The notes under the pieces were generated by a model. The model was not told the origin of the DNA. It worked only from the letters and a program-made list of their open reading frames with translations, and did not search any database. A stretch of DNA of 64,000 nt from Diphasiastrum complanatum (Eukaryota; Streptophyta; Lycopodiopsida; Lycopodiales; Lycopodiaceae), in contig CM055108.1 of the NCBI GenBank assembly GCA_029204225.1, forward strand, positions 22,926,326-22,990,325, in the 5' to 3' direction. How positions within the stretch are numbered: the stretch's first letter is position 1; every line of letters starts with the position of its first letter. This document shows positions 34,806-46,648 of the stretch, one piece after another. The translations under genes and the position numbers were made by a program.

Positions 34806-35730
34806 ATCCTATTATGATTCGTAACTGACATGACGGGCAGGTAGGATCTTAGTTGGTTGTTTTGGACAGTCTTTGAAACTGTGTTTTCGGATACAGTCGA
34901 GACACTCAGCATGGTACTGGGTCTTAACTGGACAATCAACCATGAAGTGGCCGGTTTCACCACAGATGAAACATCTGGTGTGCAGTGGCCCTTGTATAAC
35001 GGCGTAGCCATCTTGTATGGCTAGTGGTTCTGGACTTGCTGGTGGATATTCATGATAAGGCAAGGCATTTCCAGATTGTGATGGGTGTTCTTCATATTGT
35101 TGAACTGTATGTGCTTGGATAGGTCGATATGAAAGACAAGCATCAACAAGATGCGTAGCCCGACAGTGTGGACACCATATTGTTTTTCGTCTATAAGGTA
35201 CCTGTGCAGGGTTTGAATGACCAGGCATACTGTTTGGATAGACTTTAGGGTAGTTTGAAACTCATTGGTGAGTTTCTCCATTTGAAGTTGGTGTTGCTTA
35301 TTAAGCAATGCCAGCTATGATTTCCAAAGTTGATCTCGGGTGTCCTCAATCAGCTTCGACTCATGGACAGGAGCACGTGGTGCTTGTCTTTCCCTAGATT
35401 TGTCAATATCTGATCCTTCGTCTTCTTCCTTGATGGCATCAGACATAGCTAACTTTAGGCTCGTATATTCATCATTGGATTTAAGCTTACGTCTAATCCA
35501 TCTTGGAAGGCCGACTAAGAACCATATGATGAGCATCTGTTCAGAGGAATGCTCTTGTACTTGACTTTTGAGACGTTTACAATGCTCAATGTAGTCTCGT
35601 ACTCATTCGTCTTTTGTCATTTTGATATTACTTAGGTTGACAAAAGGGCTTTCTATCAAGCGAAATGGCTTGAAGCGTTCTTTGAACTTCTGTGGAAGAT
35701 CAAAAGGTGGGTCTACAAAATTTTCTGGGA
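34806..35730 (-). pseudogene. Gypsy-1 gag copy L (C-terminal part, with zinc knuckle)
   Basis: From right to left the frame gives KERFKPFRLIESPFVNLSNI, a stop, then LIIWFLVGLPRWIRRKLKSN, AIKEEDEGSD, a Q/H-rich coiled stretch, WCPHCRATH and a CCHC knuckle CFICGETGHFMVDC, ending KILPARHVSYES near 34812. It is parallel to copy R at 37.2-39 kb, but its knuckle is intact while that of copy R is not. Its N-terminal third is missing. Confidence 0.8.
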
Positions 35731-37140
35731 CTTTGGGAATCGTCTGATTTGATTCACTACCGGACGTGGAAGCTTTGTCGGATTGTTTAGTTTCTGTCCC
35801 TTTTGACAGGGGCGTGATCGGTTGTTTAAGCTTCTCACGCATCTGTTTTTGACTCTCGGTTAATTTTGTATCAGTAACTTTAGTTGTTTGTAACCGAGGT
35901 TTTTTTGGTTTTTGAGTGGGCAGTGTTGGTGCCTCACTTATCATATCGTCATCGATTGTATCCCAAACTTCGTCGGGATACACATCCCATGTATATACTT
36001 TGGGTTTGGGCTTGTATATTTGTGTGTTGGGTACCTTGGATGTCAGTTGGACGCGAGCCAATGGTTCTGGTGTCGTTATCTCCTTAGGAATTGATTTTGG
36101 TGGAAAGGTTGTGCATCTAGATATAGGAGTACATGTTCATCCGTCATGTCTACATCATCAATGGAAAGAATACCTTCTTTCGAAACATGGGCAGTAGAGA
36201 CACTAGGTTCTCCTGGGCACCACGCTATAGGAATCGGGTCAATCATCATAAGTGGGATGATGGGTGTGTCAATGTCTGTAAAGGATGGGAGAATATCCAC
36301 ATCTGTTGCAGCGGTTTCGATACGACATCGATTGGAATCAGTACAGTCCACAGTGGCTAGTGCGTGGCCCCAATTGATTATGTCCGTGGATCTCGTATAC
36401 TGATCTTTTGGTTGGATCGAGACGCTATCTGATTCATCATATGTTGTGGATGACCAATCATCGTATACCTTGGCAGGCTTGACATGGCCTGTTGAGTCAA
36501 CCCTGACTCTTTTATCGTGGTTACCAAAGGTAATTTTGCTATGCTTCCAATCTTGGACAACACCTGCCATCTGGAGCCAGGGTGTACCAAGAAGGAGTTT
36601 ATATGTATTGTTATTTTCTGGTAAATCTATCTAGCACAAATTTGACACCTGCTATGCAAACTTTTATATTTGATAAATGACCAGCAGGGTCAGTAGCTCG
36701 TTGATAAGCCATGTGAAGTTTATATCATGGTTGATCGAGGGTATGAAAGCCCCATGACTTTTCTAATGACAAAGCCATGATATTAACACCTGATCCGCTA
36801 TCTAGGATAGCAGATACTATGGGATAGTCTTTATAGGACAAAGGTAGGGTGATGCTAGTCACCTTAGCAACACCTATATTCAACAGATTCATAGGAATCT
36901 GGGGAATTTCAAGAATCTCTTATGTTTCTCGTTGTTCATCAGGAATAGTAGGCAGCTCAAAATTTTGATGGATATAACGTTGAAGCCTAGTGAAGGATTT
37001 TATTGCGGTATGAAACGGCATGGTGAGTTGAGCTTGCAGGAGGTCAGAAAATACTTCAAGTCCCTGTAGGGATTGCTCATTTTCGAGGATAGGAGCTGAG
37101 AACAGACTTTCTGTATGTTCTTCCTCTCGCAAAAACTCAT
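35731..37140 (-). pseudogene. Gypsy-1 protease and downstream linker
   Basis: Downstream of gag copy R the minus strand encodes a retropepsin: SAILDSGSGVNIMALSLEKS (DSG near 36796-36804), followed by WLQMAGVVQDWKHSKITFG near 36500-36590, the usual C-terminal part of the protease fold. A long low-complexity linker (T/P/D-rich, with KPKKPRLQTTKVTDTKL) then leads, without RT, RNase H or integrase, straight into gag copy L. Stops and shifts are present throughout. Confidence 0.75.
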
Positions 37141-37206
37141 TTCAAAACTCATTGTATTGTCGTTGTTCCACCTTTGGGTCTTGGTAATCTTTTGGTAATG
37201 TTGAAG

Positions 37207-38979
37207 TCATCAAGTGGCTTCCCTAGGGGTCAGCTGATTTGGCATTATTTTGCTGTTGTTCTTGTTGTTGGCGTTGTGCTCTAGTAAGAACTCTAACAGG
37301 TTTGGATGAGATATGACGTGCTGGAAGAATCCTATTAGGTTGTTTAGGACAATCCTTGAAACTGTGTTTACGGACACAGTCGGGACATCTGCATGGTATT
37401 GGTTTTTAGCTTTATAGTCAGCCATGAAATGTCCCGTTTCACCACAAATAAAATAGCGGTTGCTCATTGGGCCTGTGGCAATAGCGTAACCATCTTGGAT
37501 GGCTAGCTGTGCTGGATTTTCTAGTGGTGTTGAATACTCATCTCGTTTGCACGAACACGAGTTGTCAGTTTGATAATGTTGAGAACTAGCAGATGGAAGT
37601 GTTGTATCTTGATGATAGGACTGATCGTAGGAGTTTTCAACAAGATGTGTTTGTGTAGACTCTTGAGGATTTCTACGTTTTTGTGGTCCTAGATTTGGTT
37701 GTCCTCCCAACTGTGGTTGAGGTTCATGTCTAGGTTGTCTGGGCAACTCTTGTATATGGACTTGGTTGTTTCATGGTTGGTAGTGCGTGTGTTGGTTTTG
37801 TGAAACAAACGGTTGTCGAGGAGGTTGAGTATGTCCTCCTGACTGGTTGTGAGGTTGGTTCCTCGGGTTATAATAGCAATAAAGAGAGGTATGCCCCATA
37901 AAGTCGTAGATGTCACATTTGATCAAGGAAGTATCTGGGACTGGTTGGTATGAAGTGCACTCATTGCCAGTGTGTGCACCTCGACAGTGAGGGCACCACG
38001 TGTTCTCTTGTATATGGTGGATTTGGCCAGTGGGTAATTGACCCGACATCAAACTCTGAATAGACTTAAGATTGTTTTGAAAATCTTTTGTGAGTTTCTC
38101 CATCTGTTGTTGGTGTTGCTGGTTAAGCAACTCCATCTGTGTTTTCCACAACTGTTCTCGAGTTTCGTCGTTTGGTCGAGCTTCTTGGACAACACGATGT
38201 GCTCTCCGTTCACGTGGTTCATCGACATCAGAGCCCTCGTCTTCCTCTCGAATGGCGTCATACATGGCTTGTTTCAATTATGTATATTCATCATTGGAAT
38301 GAAGTCCATGTCTTATCCATCGTGGGAGTCCAACGAGGAACCAAATTATGAGCATAGACTCAGTGGGTTATTCTTGTACCTGACTTTTTAATCTTTTAAA
38401 TCGTTCAATATAGTCACGTACTTTCTCGTCTTTTGTCATTTTGATGTTACTTAGCTTGACAGAAGGACTTTTTATCAAGCGGAATGGCTTGAAGCGTTTG
38501 ATAAAGGCCTCCTTCAACAGTGACCAGTCACGTTTATCTTCACGATCAAGGTTAAAAAACCACTCTCGTGTTCGATCGATCATGGTCTTCGAAAAGAGCT
38601 GTACCATGGCTTCAGGTGATGTCTCGCCATAGACGTCACATGCGTTCTCAAAGACTTGAAGAAATCATTGAGGATCAATGTTACCATCGTACTTAGGTAA
38701 ATCTAGCTTTGGGGTACGTTTTTCAGCACGTGGAACATTATTCGCAAAAGCTCCATTTAAGTGAGCTCGTGCATGTGAAGATTCGGCAGCATGAAAATGT
38801 GGTCGTTCATATGGAGCTTCATAACGCATGGATTCTCATATGTCGAATGGGTTTTTGGATGGCTCTTGGACTTGGGATTTCATCCGAGAATTTTTGTTAA
38901 ATTGAGCTTGTTCGGTGGATGGGGAGACCATCTCTAGTGGATAGTCCTCCATAGAATTTGGATCGTAAGGGCGATCCAT
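37207..38979 (-). pseudogene. Gypsy-1 gag copy R
   Basis: It starts at an ATG at 38979. It contains a Retrotrans_gag domain (MVQLFSKTMIDRTREWFFNL, WSLLKEAFIKRFKPFRL, MTKDEKVRDYIERFKRL), an acidic segment (AIREEDEGSDVDEPRERR), a Q-rich coiled stretch and a knuckle in which both outer Cys have become Tyr (YFICGETGHFMADY). Five or so in-frame stops separate the open pieces. It encodes the capsid of a Ty3/gypsy-type element and is dead. Confidence 0.85.
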
Positions 38980-39204
38980 AACAACTTGTAGAGTATCGTA
39001 TGATTGTGTAAATAGGCTCCTGGATGCTTGTTACGGTGGCTACGGTGCAATGTGTGAAGCAATGGGCTTTTGTTGAATGTGTTCCCTATGGCTCAATGCA
39101 GTTGTCACGGTGCAGAGCGGTCACTATGGGGCAATGCGGTTGTTATGGCTGGAAGGTGGTCGCAATGATTGTAGTGTGTTTTATGATGGTCTCAACAGTT
39201 CAAG
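38980..39204 (-). other. Leader of gypsy-1
   Basis: Non-coding sequence upstream of the gag start with CAATGTG/GGTGC words that may be degenerate extensions of the adjacent array. Confidence 0.4.
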
Positions 39205-39632
39205 GGTCGGTTGAGATCTGAGAGCATCCGTCGGTCAAGAACTGACGAGGGCGTCGGTCAAGATCTGACGCAAGGTCATCAGTCGAGATCTGACGCGAGG
39301 TCGTCGGTTGAGTTCTGATGCGAGGTCGTCAGTCGAGATTGGGATGAAAACTATCAGTCAAGATCTGACACAAGGTCGTCGGTCGAGATTTGACGCGAGA
39401 GCGTCGGTCAAGATTGGGACGGAAACTGTCGGTCAAGATTTGACACGAGGTCGTCGGTTGAGATCTGACGCGAGAGCGTCGGTCGAGATGAAAGAAATGC
39501 ATCGAGCAAATGCGTCGGTTGAGACGTGAGCAAATGCGTCAGTTGAGATTTTAAAGCAAATGCGTCGGTTGAGATTTAAAAGCAAATGCGTCGGTTGAGA
39601 TTTAAAAGCAAATGCATCGGTTGAGATTTAAC
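39205..39632. repeat. Minisatellite, 25-bp unit, about 16-17 copies
   Basis: Unit GTCGGTCGAGATCTGACGCG plus AGGTC recurs in near-perfect 25-bp register from 39205. A variant unit with GATTGGGA...GAAACT occurs twice, and the last five copies have switched to GTCGGTTGAGATTTAAAAGC plus AAATGC (26 bp). The array lies in the leader of gypsy-1. The frame through it is not a gene. Confidence 0.92.
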
Positions 39633-39985
39633 TCAAGACATGGCAGGATTGTTCTGTAGTGGCTCGGTCGAGAGTCAATGTGTAGCTGTCCGGTCCAGAC
39701 GAGAGTCGTGGCTCGGCTTTGGGAGGAGCGTGAAGTGTCGGTTGAGACTGAGCTTTGCGCTAATCAGGATGAAAGTGGTGTGGTCTGTAATGAAGGTGTG
39801 GAAGTCTTGAGAGCGATGGTTGTGCTGCACAGATCGGAATGGTTTGGGGCTGTTTAATGTCTGTGTAGCTGCGGAATGGTGCCAAATGTTCACAGATTCC
39901 ACTCTATCTGTGAACACGGTTCTATGGATTTCTTTTCTTCTTCTTTACCGTTCTTCATGGTTCTTCTGGTTCTTACGGTTCTTCT
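39633..39985. other. Rest of gypsy-1 leader, no gene seen
   Basis: Contains TTCTT-rich sequence at 39925-39985. No supported feature. Confidence 0.4.
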
Positions 39986-40981
39986 TGTTAGAATGGTTAT
40001 CACACGGACGTGTTACTCAGATTTCAACATGCATTTCCTAGCCTGTCAATGGGAGACACGATTCTGATACTCAGCTACATGCATAAGCCAGCCATGTAAC
40101 CATCTATATCTCAAGAGGATCAATGTTATGGAACAGGGAGCAGTTCTACCACTATCTACTAAATCTAAAAACAATAAAAAAAAAGATTAACTACTCAAAC
40201 AAGAAACAAGAAACAAGAAACTAGATTTCTAACAGCATAATAACAGTCCAAGAATCAAGAAGCACTCATTTCTTGATGCTTAGATTGCTCAAGAACAATC
40301 AAGAACTGGAATGTAAGAAAGTATGCAAGATCTACACCACAAACCAGCCTATTTAGTTTACTTGCATGCTTATTCCTACCCTATTTCACAAACAAGAAAT
40401 GAATCCTAATCCACAACTAAGTAAGAAACAAGAAAACAAGATCCTAGTTAATCCACAATACAAGGAAATCAAGCATGCTCATAGAAACTTCACTCAAGAA
40501 CATTGCCATGAACAAGGAGCTTATCAATTATCAAGAACTCATGGAGGATCCTCTTTATTTGCTCAAGAGAACTTGACAATACATTCAAAGCTCCCTCACA
40601 AGAGAGGGGAGCCCTTAAATAAGCAAGAAGGCTGCCCATGTGGAGCCCAAGTGGCAATTCCACCAAATTAGAAATTACATGTGGTATTTGCCCTTCCACT
40701 AAAGGTCACCATCAAAAGGTGGCTCACTCTAACTAATTTAAGGGGGGTCTACATTTATTTACGAGGCCTAGGAAATATGACTATCTCCTACATGGTCGTT
40801 CCTTCTCTAGGATACACCATGTAGGCTCAGATAGATATTTCACTGTCATCCTAGCTAGTAATTTCTCGGCTCTCAGCTTCTTCTGCTCTCCTCCTTCTGA
40901 GACCTCCTCGGTCATGGGTGAGAGGTATTCTGTGTCTTCGGCTTGGCTCGGCATCTGAGGATTCTCTAGAATTTGCTAACA
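39986..40981 (-). repeat. LTR of gypsy-1 (about 0.86-1.0 kb), minus orientation
   Basis: On the minus strand it begins TGTTAGCAAATTC at 40981, exactly where the RT frame of gypsy-2 is broken. Two possible ends exist: CATTCTAACA at 39986, which mirrors the TGTTAG start, or CCATAACA at 40124. A TATA-like TTATTTAAG lies near 40612 (minus). A triple ACAAGAA repeat is at 40198-40222. No perfect primer site follows; only a weak GAGTATCAGAATC near 40060. Confidence 0.55.
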
Positions 40982-42100
40982 GTGTCATAATGGCTAAAAG
41001 CATCGCAAGTTTTTTTGGATCGGTGGCTATACCATAGCGGCTAATGACATGCCCTAATAGTACACCATAGGGTACTCCAAATATACATTTGTTGGCATGT
41101 AGGGCTATACAAGTAGTAGCACCTTTTGAAAACATTTTTCAAGTATTGCTAAATGTTCTTTAACACAAGATGCTCCACATAAATCATCCATAAAGATTTT
41201 CAAGTTTTTGTTTAGGATATCTTAAAAATTTTCATTCATAAACCTTTGATATGTGTCTAGAGCGTTTGATAAACCGAAAGGCATAACGTGATAGGCGAAC
41301 ACTCCAAAGGTGGTGGTGAAAGTGGTCTTTAGCTTATCTTCCTCAGCAATGGCTATTTGGTTATATCCAGCAAAACAGTCCATGAAAGAAGAGATTTCTC
41401 TTCCTGCCAATTCTTCTAGCACTTGGTCTATAAAAGACAACGGATAATAATCCTTTCTCGTCTGCTTGTTTAGTTGCTTATAGTCGACACAGACTCAAAT
41501 TTGAGTAGAATTCTTTTTTGGTCATGGGACTATCGGTGAACACCATTCAGTATTGTCCACATAAAAGATCAATCCAACTCCTTTCAATCGTTCTGATTCC
41601 TTCAATACTCCTTCTTTCATGTGAAATGGCAACCTTTGTTCTTTCTGCCTAATGGGTTTAGCATCATGTTTCAGGGTTATAGTATGATTCACTAAATCTG
41701 GAGGTATTCCTTTCAGATCTAAATAATTCCAAGCAAATATGTGCCAATATTTCTTGCACAAATTCTCATAGATTTTCTTGTCTTTTGGGCTTAGGTGAGC
41801 ACCTACTTTGATGTTCATCCTCTGTTCCAAGGTTTATAAGACATATATCAAGTTCTCTAACCTTGGGAGGTGGTTCATATGGGGTATTCCACTCGAAGCC
41901 TAGTACATCCCTCATTTCTACATCTTCATCTATTGATGTTTCCAAATTGGTATCACTATCAATGAGTTCTTTCCATTCAGTTGATGCAATTGGCGCTCTC
42001 TCAGATTGAGGTACTTCTGGATATCCATCAACCACTACTCTTTCTTTTCCCCTTCCGAAAACTAATACTCTAGCTAGAATATCAACTATGTAGTTACTTA
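40982..42100 (-). pseudogene. Gypsy-2 reverse transcriptase (truncated)
   Basis: Minus-strand frames join as an acidic connector (WKELIDSDTNLETSIDEDVE), then KVGAHLSPKDKKIYENLCKKY and DLKGIPPDLVNHTITL. The RT core follows: FMDCFAGYNQIAIAEEDKLKTTF, AYHVMPFGLSNALDTYQRFMN and the catalytic block KIFMDDLCG (FMDD at about 41183-41194), then ISRYGIATDPKKLAML. It ends at 40982 where the gypsy-1 LTR begins, so RNase H and integrase are missing. Frameshifts lie at about 41820 and 41130; stops at about 41500 and 41220. Confidence 0.88.
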
Positions 42101-42600
42101 GTCAAAGCTAGGGACGCCCTAGTAGGATAGAAGATCTCCTACTACCGGGATGCGTTTTCATAACATAGAAATCGATGTAGGTAGTCTTTCCTGCTATAGT
42201 AATAGGAGTATGTTTCAATTCCCCATCAGGTTTTATAACCGAATTATTGGCCAACTTCAATGCTGTTAGAGTGACAGGTTCAAGTTCAAACCCTAAGCGA
42301 TCGGCCAATTCTGAACTAAGGATGTTGACTGGGGATCTCGCATCTACTATTGCTTCTACAATGACTAATCCATCAATGGTCACATCCACTTTTGAAAAGG
42401 CTCGATCTAAGTTACTTGCACCTATATGTCCAATAATAGGTGGTTCTAATGTTTGTAGTGCAGATGGTTTCATCACGTGCTTTGATTTTCTTCGTACTAA
42501 TGGCGATAACCTAAGAAGTTGCCATAAGTTGACTTCCACACTTAGGTTATTTAATGCTTCTTGCAAGTCTTGGTTTTCCATACTCTTCCCTAGATATATT
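42101..42600 (-). pseudogene. Gypsy-2 retropepsin
   Basis: ORF 42108-42581 carries VDVTIDGLVIVEAIVDARSPVNILSSELADRLGF and ends SSILLGRP. This is the retropepsin layout with the DSG/DTG triad changed to D-A-R, so the protease is probably inactive. A linker (42600-43080) with several stops joins it to gag. Confidence 0.8.
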
Positions 42601-43099
42601 TCTTTTTTGATACGGTGCGTTCTAGCTCTGTTCTTAATGGATCTAGGTAATGATCTGGTTTTGGCAAAAAAAATTATGAGTGAGATTCTTGAAACTCTTC
42701 TCCCTATCAGTTCATGTATCTGTTCTTCATCTGTGAGTTTATGATCAGCATATTGTTCTTGTTGTTCAAGTTATATTTTCTCCAAGGGAAGTTTCTAAGG
42801 TGCTTTAGATGGTGATGTTTTTAACTCCTTCGAGGGTTCCTTGAAAGAAATTTTTTGCGACTGCTTTTGTGTTTTTCCACTTCTGTCTAATATTTCCTTT
42901 CCTTGCCCACTACGGGTCAATACCAGCACTTCTTCTTTTTCAAGTAATTCAATGTCGATCAAATTGATGAGAGGTCTCTCTTCCTCTACTTTGGTTTTCT
43001 CTTTTTCTGAATGAGTGTATCTAGTGTCTCTCTAAAGAAACATCACTGGTCTTGAAGGTCCTGCTCCATTGTTTTCAAAAGGTCTGTGATTGATGTGGC

Positions 43100-44427
43100 C
43101 TAGTATATGGTTTCCAATGTTCTATCCTCTAGATGTCTTGTTTTCTTACAATACGTACAGACCATATTTGGACAGTTTTTATTGAGGTGATTGCCATGAC
43201 AATGTCGGCATACTAGCGGTGGGAGCATTTCTGTATTACGTCTTTGTCCAATTATATTCTGTTGTTGCGTAAGAAAATTCACGTTCGAAGCTAGGGTAGA
43301 TATATTCTCATTCATCACAACCATGTATCCTTTCAACATGGCATTCACATCATCAATCCCTGAAATTAGATCCAATGCTCTCATATCCCCTCTCTACAGG
43401 TACATTTCTAGCGGTTGTTGCTTGGATTTGCATTCCCTATGAGTTCCTTGGTTGGTTTCTAGAAAGATTATTTCTACTTTGAACTGGTTGGTACAGTTCT
43501 ATAGTCTGTATTGGCACATAGGTGTTGTAAGAGTTTCTTCCTGGAACTGGGTTTGCTTCCCACATATCGCTCTTAAGGTTCAAACTATTTATGGCCTATG
43601 ATATTTTAGATGCTTGGGCAATAGCAATTTGTGCATTTTTTGCTACTATTGCTTTTGCTATTGCTTCATCTATCGACTGGAGATTGCTCTGCCTTACTAT
43701 CAACTGTAGGTCATTCTTCAATCCTTGCAGGAAGAAAGTCAATAGTAATTGCGACAGTAGTGCTACAATAGCTCTCCTAATTGCCTCAAAAGTTCAGTCA
43801 GTCTTCTCAAAAATTGTCTAACTCCCTATCCCTCTCCTTGTTGAAGGGATGTCAAAGTGAACAACAAACCATCAGTAGTTCTATGTGGGGCAAACTCAAT
43901 CAGGAATAATCTATGAAAGGTCTCTATATCTTCAATGGATTCTCCAAGTAGGCTGTAATACCATTTCCTTGCAGTTCCAGTCAAGGTAATGGTAAAGTGC
44001 ATCATAATATGGTATGGATTTGTTATGCGGTTTATCAGACAAGCGGTCCAAAATGCATTGATGTGATCTTCAGCACTCTCGTAAGGGGCTCCATGAAACT
44101 CAAGGGTTGTGCTTCTCAACTTTGGTAGGGGCTCTATATCGGCAGGGATTACTATAGGTTCAGTGACTCAAGCAGCCAGTGTTTTCGGTTGCGAATACTT
44201 GGGGATAATCATGATATCAGGTATTTGAAATATGTCTCTTTTTGGAGTGATCTTGCAGTACTAGATTTCTTTGGACTAGGCGGTGTTTTAGCTTCTGATA
44301 AACTTTTACTACCAGTACTCTTTGGGGATCGAGACAACGTTTTAGATATGATTTTGGTAGTAATTGAGGTTCTGCTTATGAGGAAATATTTTGGTGAGAG
44401 TGTTACCTTCTCAATTCGTCGTCGCAA
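43100..44427 (-). pseudogene. Gypsy-2 gag
   Basis: The N-terminal region is basic and S/K-rich (SRSPKSTGSKSL). Then comes a Retrotrans_gag domain: TLEFHGAPYESAEDHINAF, HFTITLTGTARKWYYSLLG, DIETFHRLFLIEFAPHR. After broken frames (43450-43825) a double knuckle appears (CRHCHGNHLNKNCPNMVCTYCKKTRHLED). It encodes a Ty3/gypsy nucleocapsid and is interrupted by stops and shifts. Confidence 0.82.
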
Positions 44428-44653
44428 TGGAGGACCTATGTTGGTGGTTCTGGAATAGTTTGATGATCATTTATCATGAAGGGTTCTATTAAAACCATAC
44501 AATACTTGAACCTCATGGATAATGAGGATTTCACACACTGTAAATAGTCACAAAAGTCGACTACAGTTGAAGTATGGATAATCCACACAATCAAGGTTAG
44601 AAGATGAAGCCATACTTATCTCTAGTTCATATCAGAAGGTTGCATCCAACAAA
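44428..44653 (-). other. Gypsy-2 leader
   Basis: Short untranslated stretch between primer site and gag. No feature seen. Confidence 0.45.
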
Positions 44654-44673
44654 TTTCACGTCAGGTTCACCAA
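44654..44673 (-). other. Gypsy-2 primer-binding site (candidate)
   Basis: On the minus strand TTGGTGAACCTGACGTGAA follows the LTR end CCCTAACA. The position is right for a primer site; I do not assign the tRNA. Confidence 0.55.
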
Positions 44674-45704
44674 TGTTAGGGATTTTTCCAATAGGGGATT
44701 GGTCCCACCAGAAAGCCCCAGCGAGTGAAAGGGCCCACACTGCCCTTACGCGAGTGACTCGGGTCTATTACCACTTCCAATCCTGGGGGTCATCCTAATC
44801 ACCCCATACTCCCCAATCAATGAGAGTTTTCTAGGCTCTCAGGAGTATGATTGCAAGGAGATCGATTATTGAGTCCTCAAAGTTCTTCTCAATGTGGTAG
44901 AGTGAGAGAATGATTTCCTGTCATTCTATGAGGTTGGTAGAATATAAAACGTCCTTGAAACCAAGTACCAACTGAACCTTTAGACATGACATGTGATGAT
45001 TCAGAGTAGAAAAATGGTTACATCTCTTGTTTGTTCATAGTCAAGGATTATTGACATGTATATTTTGCTATACTTAATCTGATAATAATTCTGTTGTTCT
45101 GTGTTCAGATTTGTGTTGATATTGTTGAATTCACACGTGTGGGACGCCCTACACATGTACTTTTGATCTCCTAAGCCCAATAATACCATAAAGATCAGAC
45201 TAGCATTGATTGACAATAGGAAAGCTGATCATACAAGAAATATTATTGTGTTACAAGCAAGATCTGTCAACAAAACATAAAATTAAGTGCAATAAACGCC
45301 TCAACTCAGGTAGAGAGAGAAAATGAAAGTACAAAACTCAAGTAGAGAGAGAGGGCACAAAGAGCTTAGTCTCCAAATTTGCATTACACACAAATTTCAT
45401 CATTATCTCAATGAGAGTACATCACATATATATAGATCCATGGACTCTCCTCCTACTTTGAGTTGAATTGGAGGTATGAATCCACCTCTCAAGCTATCTA
45501 GACTTATTCAAGCCACCTCACTATGTCTAATTGTGCCACCTAGTCTTTTCATGCATTAAATGTGGCATGCAAAGTACAAATGGCAATTCCTATGGTAGCG
45601 CGAGTTTCTACTTCTACCTACCTTGAATATTTTATTCTAAGATGGGCTTTACTAACCCAAAACAACTCAATTCATCTTTGGCATTTTTAGGACCCCTACT
45701 AACA
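44674..45704 (-). repeat. 5' LTR of gypsy-2 (about 1031 bp)
   Basis: On the minus strand it starts TGTTAGTAGGGGTCC and ends AAATCCCTAACA, a matching inverted terminus. TATATATA near 45428 can serve as TATA box. It contains one CACACGTGTG palindrome (45132-45141). The outer flank is ACATT (45705-45709); no right-hand partner survives to test a duplication. Confidence 0.75.
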
Positions 45705-45709
45705 ACATT

Positions 45710-45956
45710 AGATAGATTTTTCCAATAATTTGACAGATATTGCTATGTTTTTCTTCATTCTATCTGACTCTCTTGTTGCTCAATCTGGTAATCCATTCTT
45801 AGCAAATTATTATTAGTCTAGCTGTTGATGACTAGTATTTAGTCTTGCCTTTCGTGACTAATTCGCGATTGATTAGCAATCAAGCTCAGTCTAGCTCTGA
45901 GTAAGGCTTCTAATATTCAACACTCAGTCTGGACATATATTATTGCTACCACTCAG
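45710..45956. other. Interval between gypsy-2 LTR and the next exon
   Basis: It ends with a pyrimidine-rich stretch and a CACTCAG acceptor at 45950-45956, so it is most likely the 3' part of an intron whose upstream exon was cut off by the gypsy-2 insertion. Confidence 0.4.
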
Positions 45957-46507
45957 GACTTCGAGAAAGACGGCAAAACCAGAGTACTAAAAGTTGATGT
46001 ATGGAAAAAGCTTGATAGTATGATTGCTATTTTAAGAAAAGAAAAATACTCTGATATTGATAAGAAAGTTGTCCAAAGGACTTGTGTCGAGTTTGTTATT
46101 GCAATATCAAAAGCATGGGGAGAGGATCACATCACTCATTACATGGTTAGTATAAAATTTTCAAAATGCTTTCAAATTTTCATATATATTTCAATCCAAA
46201 CATAAGACTAACATTATGATTTTGACATATGCAGCACATACTAAGAGATCATACAATATTTTTTGCAAATACATATGGAAGCTTGAGTGTATGGTCATCA
46301 CAAGGGATGGAGAAGTCACACTGGCAAGCACGAGCGTCATTTCATCGAAATACACAACATGGAGGAACCAATGAAAAACGAAACTACATTTGTCAATTGT
46401 TTCAGTGGTTCTACCGCAGAGTTCAGATTCGACATATAACAAAGTCCACACAATACAACAAGTTTAGAAAAGCATGCAAGTTCATACAAGAAGAGAAAAT
46501 TAGATGA
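45957..46507 (+). CDS. 3' two exons of unrecognised transposon-like gene
   Basis: Exon 45957-46145 (after CACTCAG) encodes DFEKDGKTRVLKVDVW ... VVQRTCVEFVIAISKAWGEDHITHYM and ends at a GTTAGT donor. Exon 46235-46507 (after ATATGCAG) continues in frame as HILRDHTIFFANTYGSLSVW, SQGMEKSHWQARASFHRN, THGG-like TQHGG, FQWFYRRVQIR, and stops at 46507. The frame is intact. The block with SQGMEKSH...HGG resembles, from memory, the C-terminal part of proteins annotated as transposase-like in other eukaryotes, but I cannot name the family. The 5' part is missing, apparently removed by gypsy-2. It converges with the minus-strand gene that ends at 46649. Confidence 0.5.
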
Positions 46508-46648
46508 CTATTGAGTAGAAGATCATCATTGCTGAGTAGAAGATCATCATGACATGTTCAGAATTGCTTTGCAAATTCATTGAACAAGAGAGGAGAAATA
46601 CCCAATGTAAATGTATTGATTGTATTATACCAAAATACAAAGTGTCAA

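Noticed and set aside
39308-39529. 73-codon frame in the 25-bp minisatellite
   Set aside because: Repeat-driven open frame without any known domain.
39205-39632. CRISPR-like array of regularly spaced repeats
   Set aside because: The units are contiguous tandem copies with no unique spacers, and the host is a plant.
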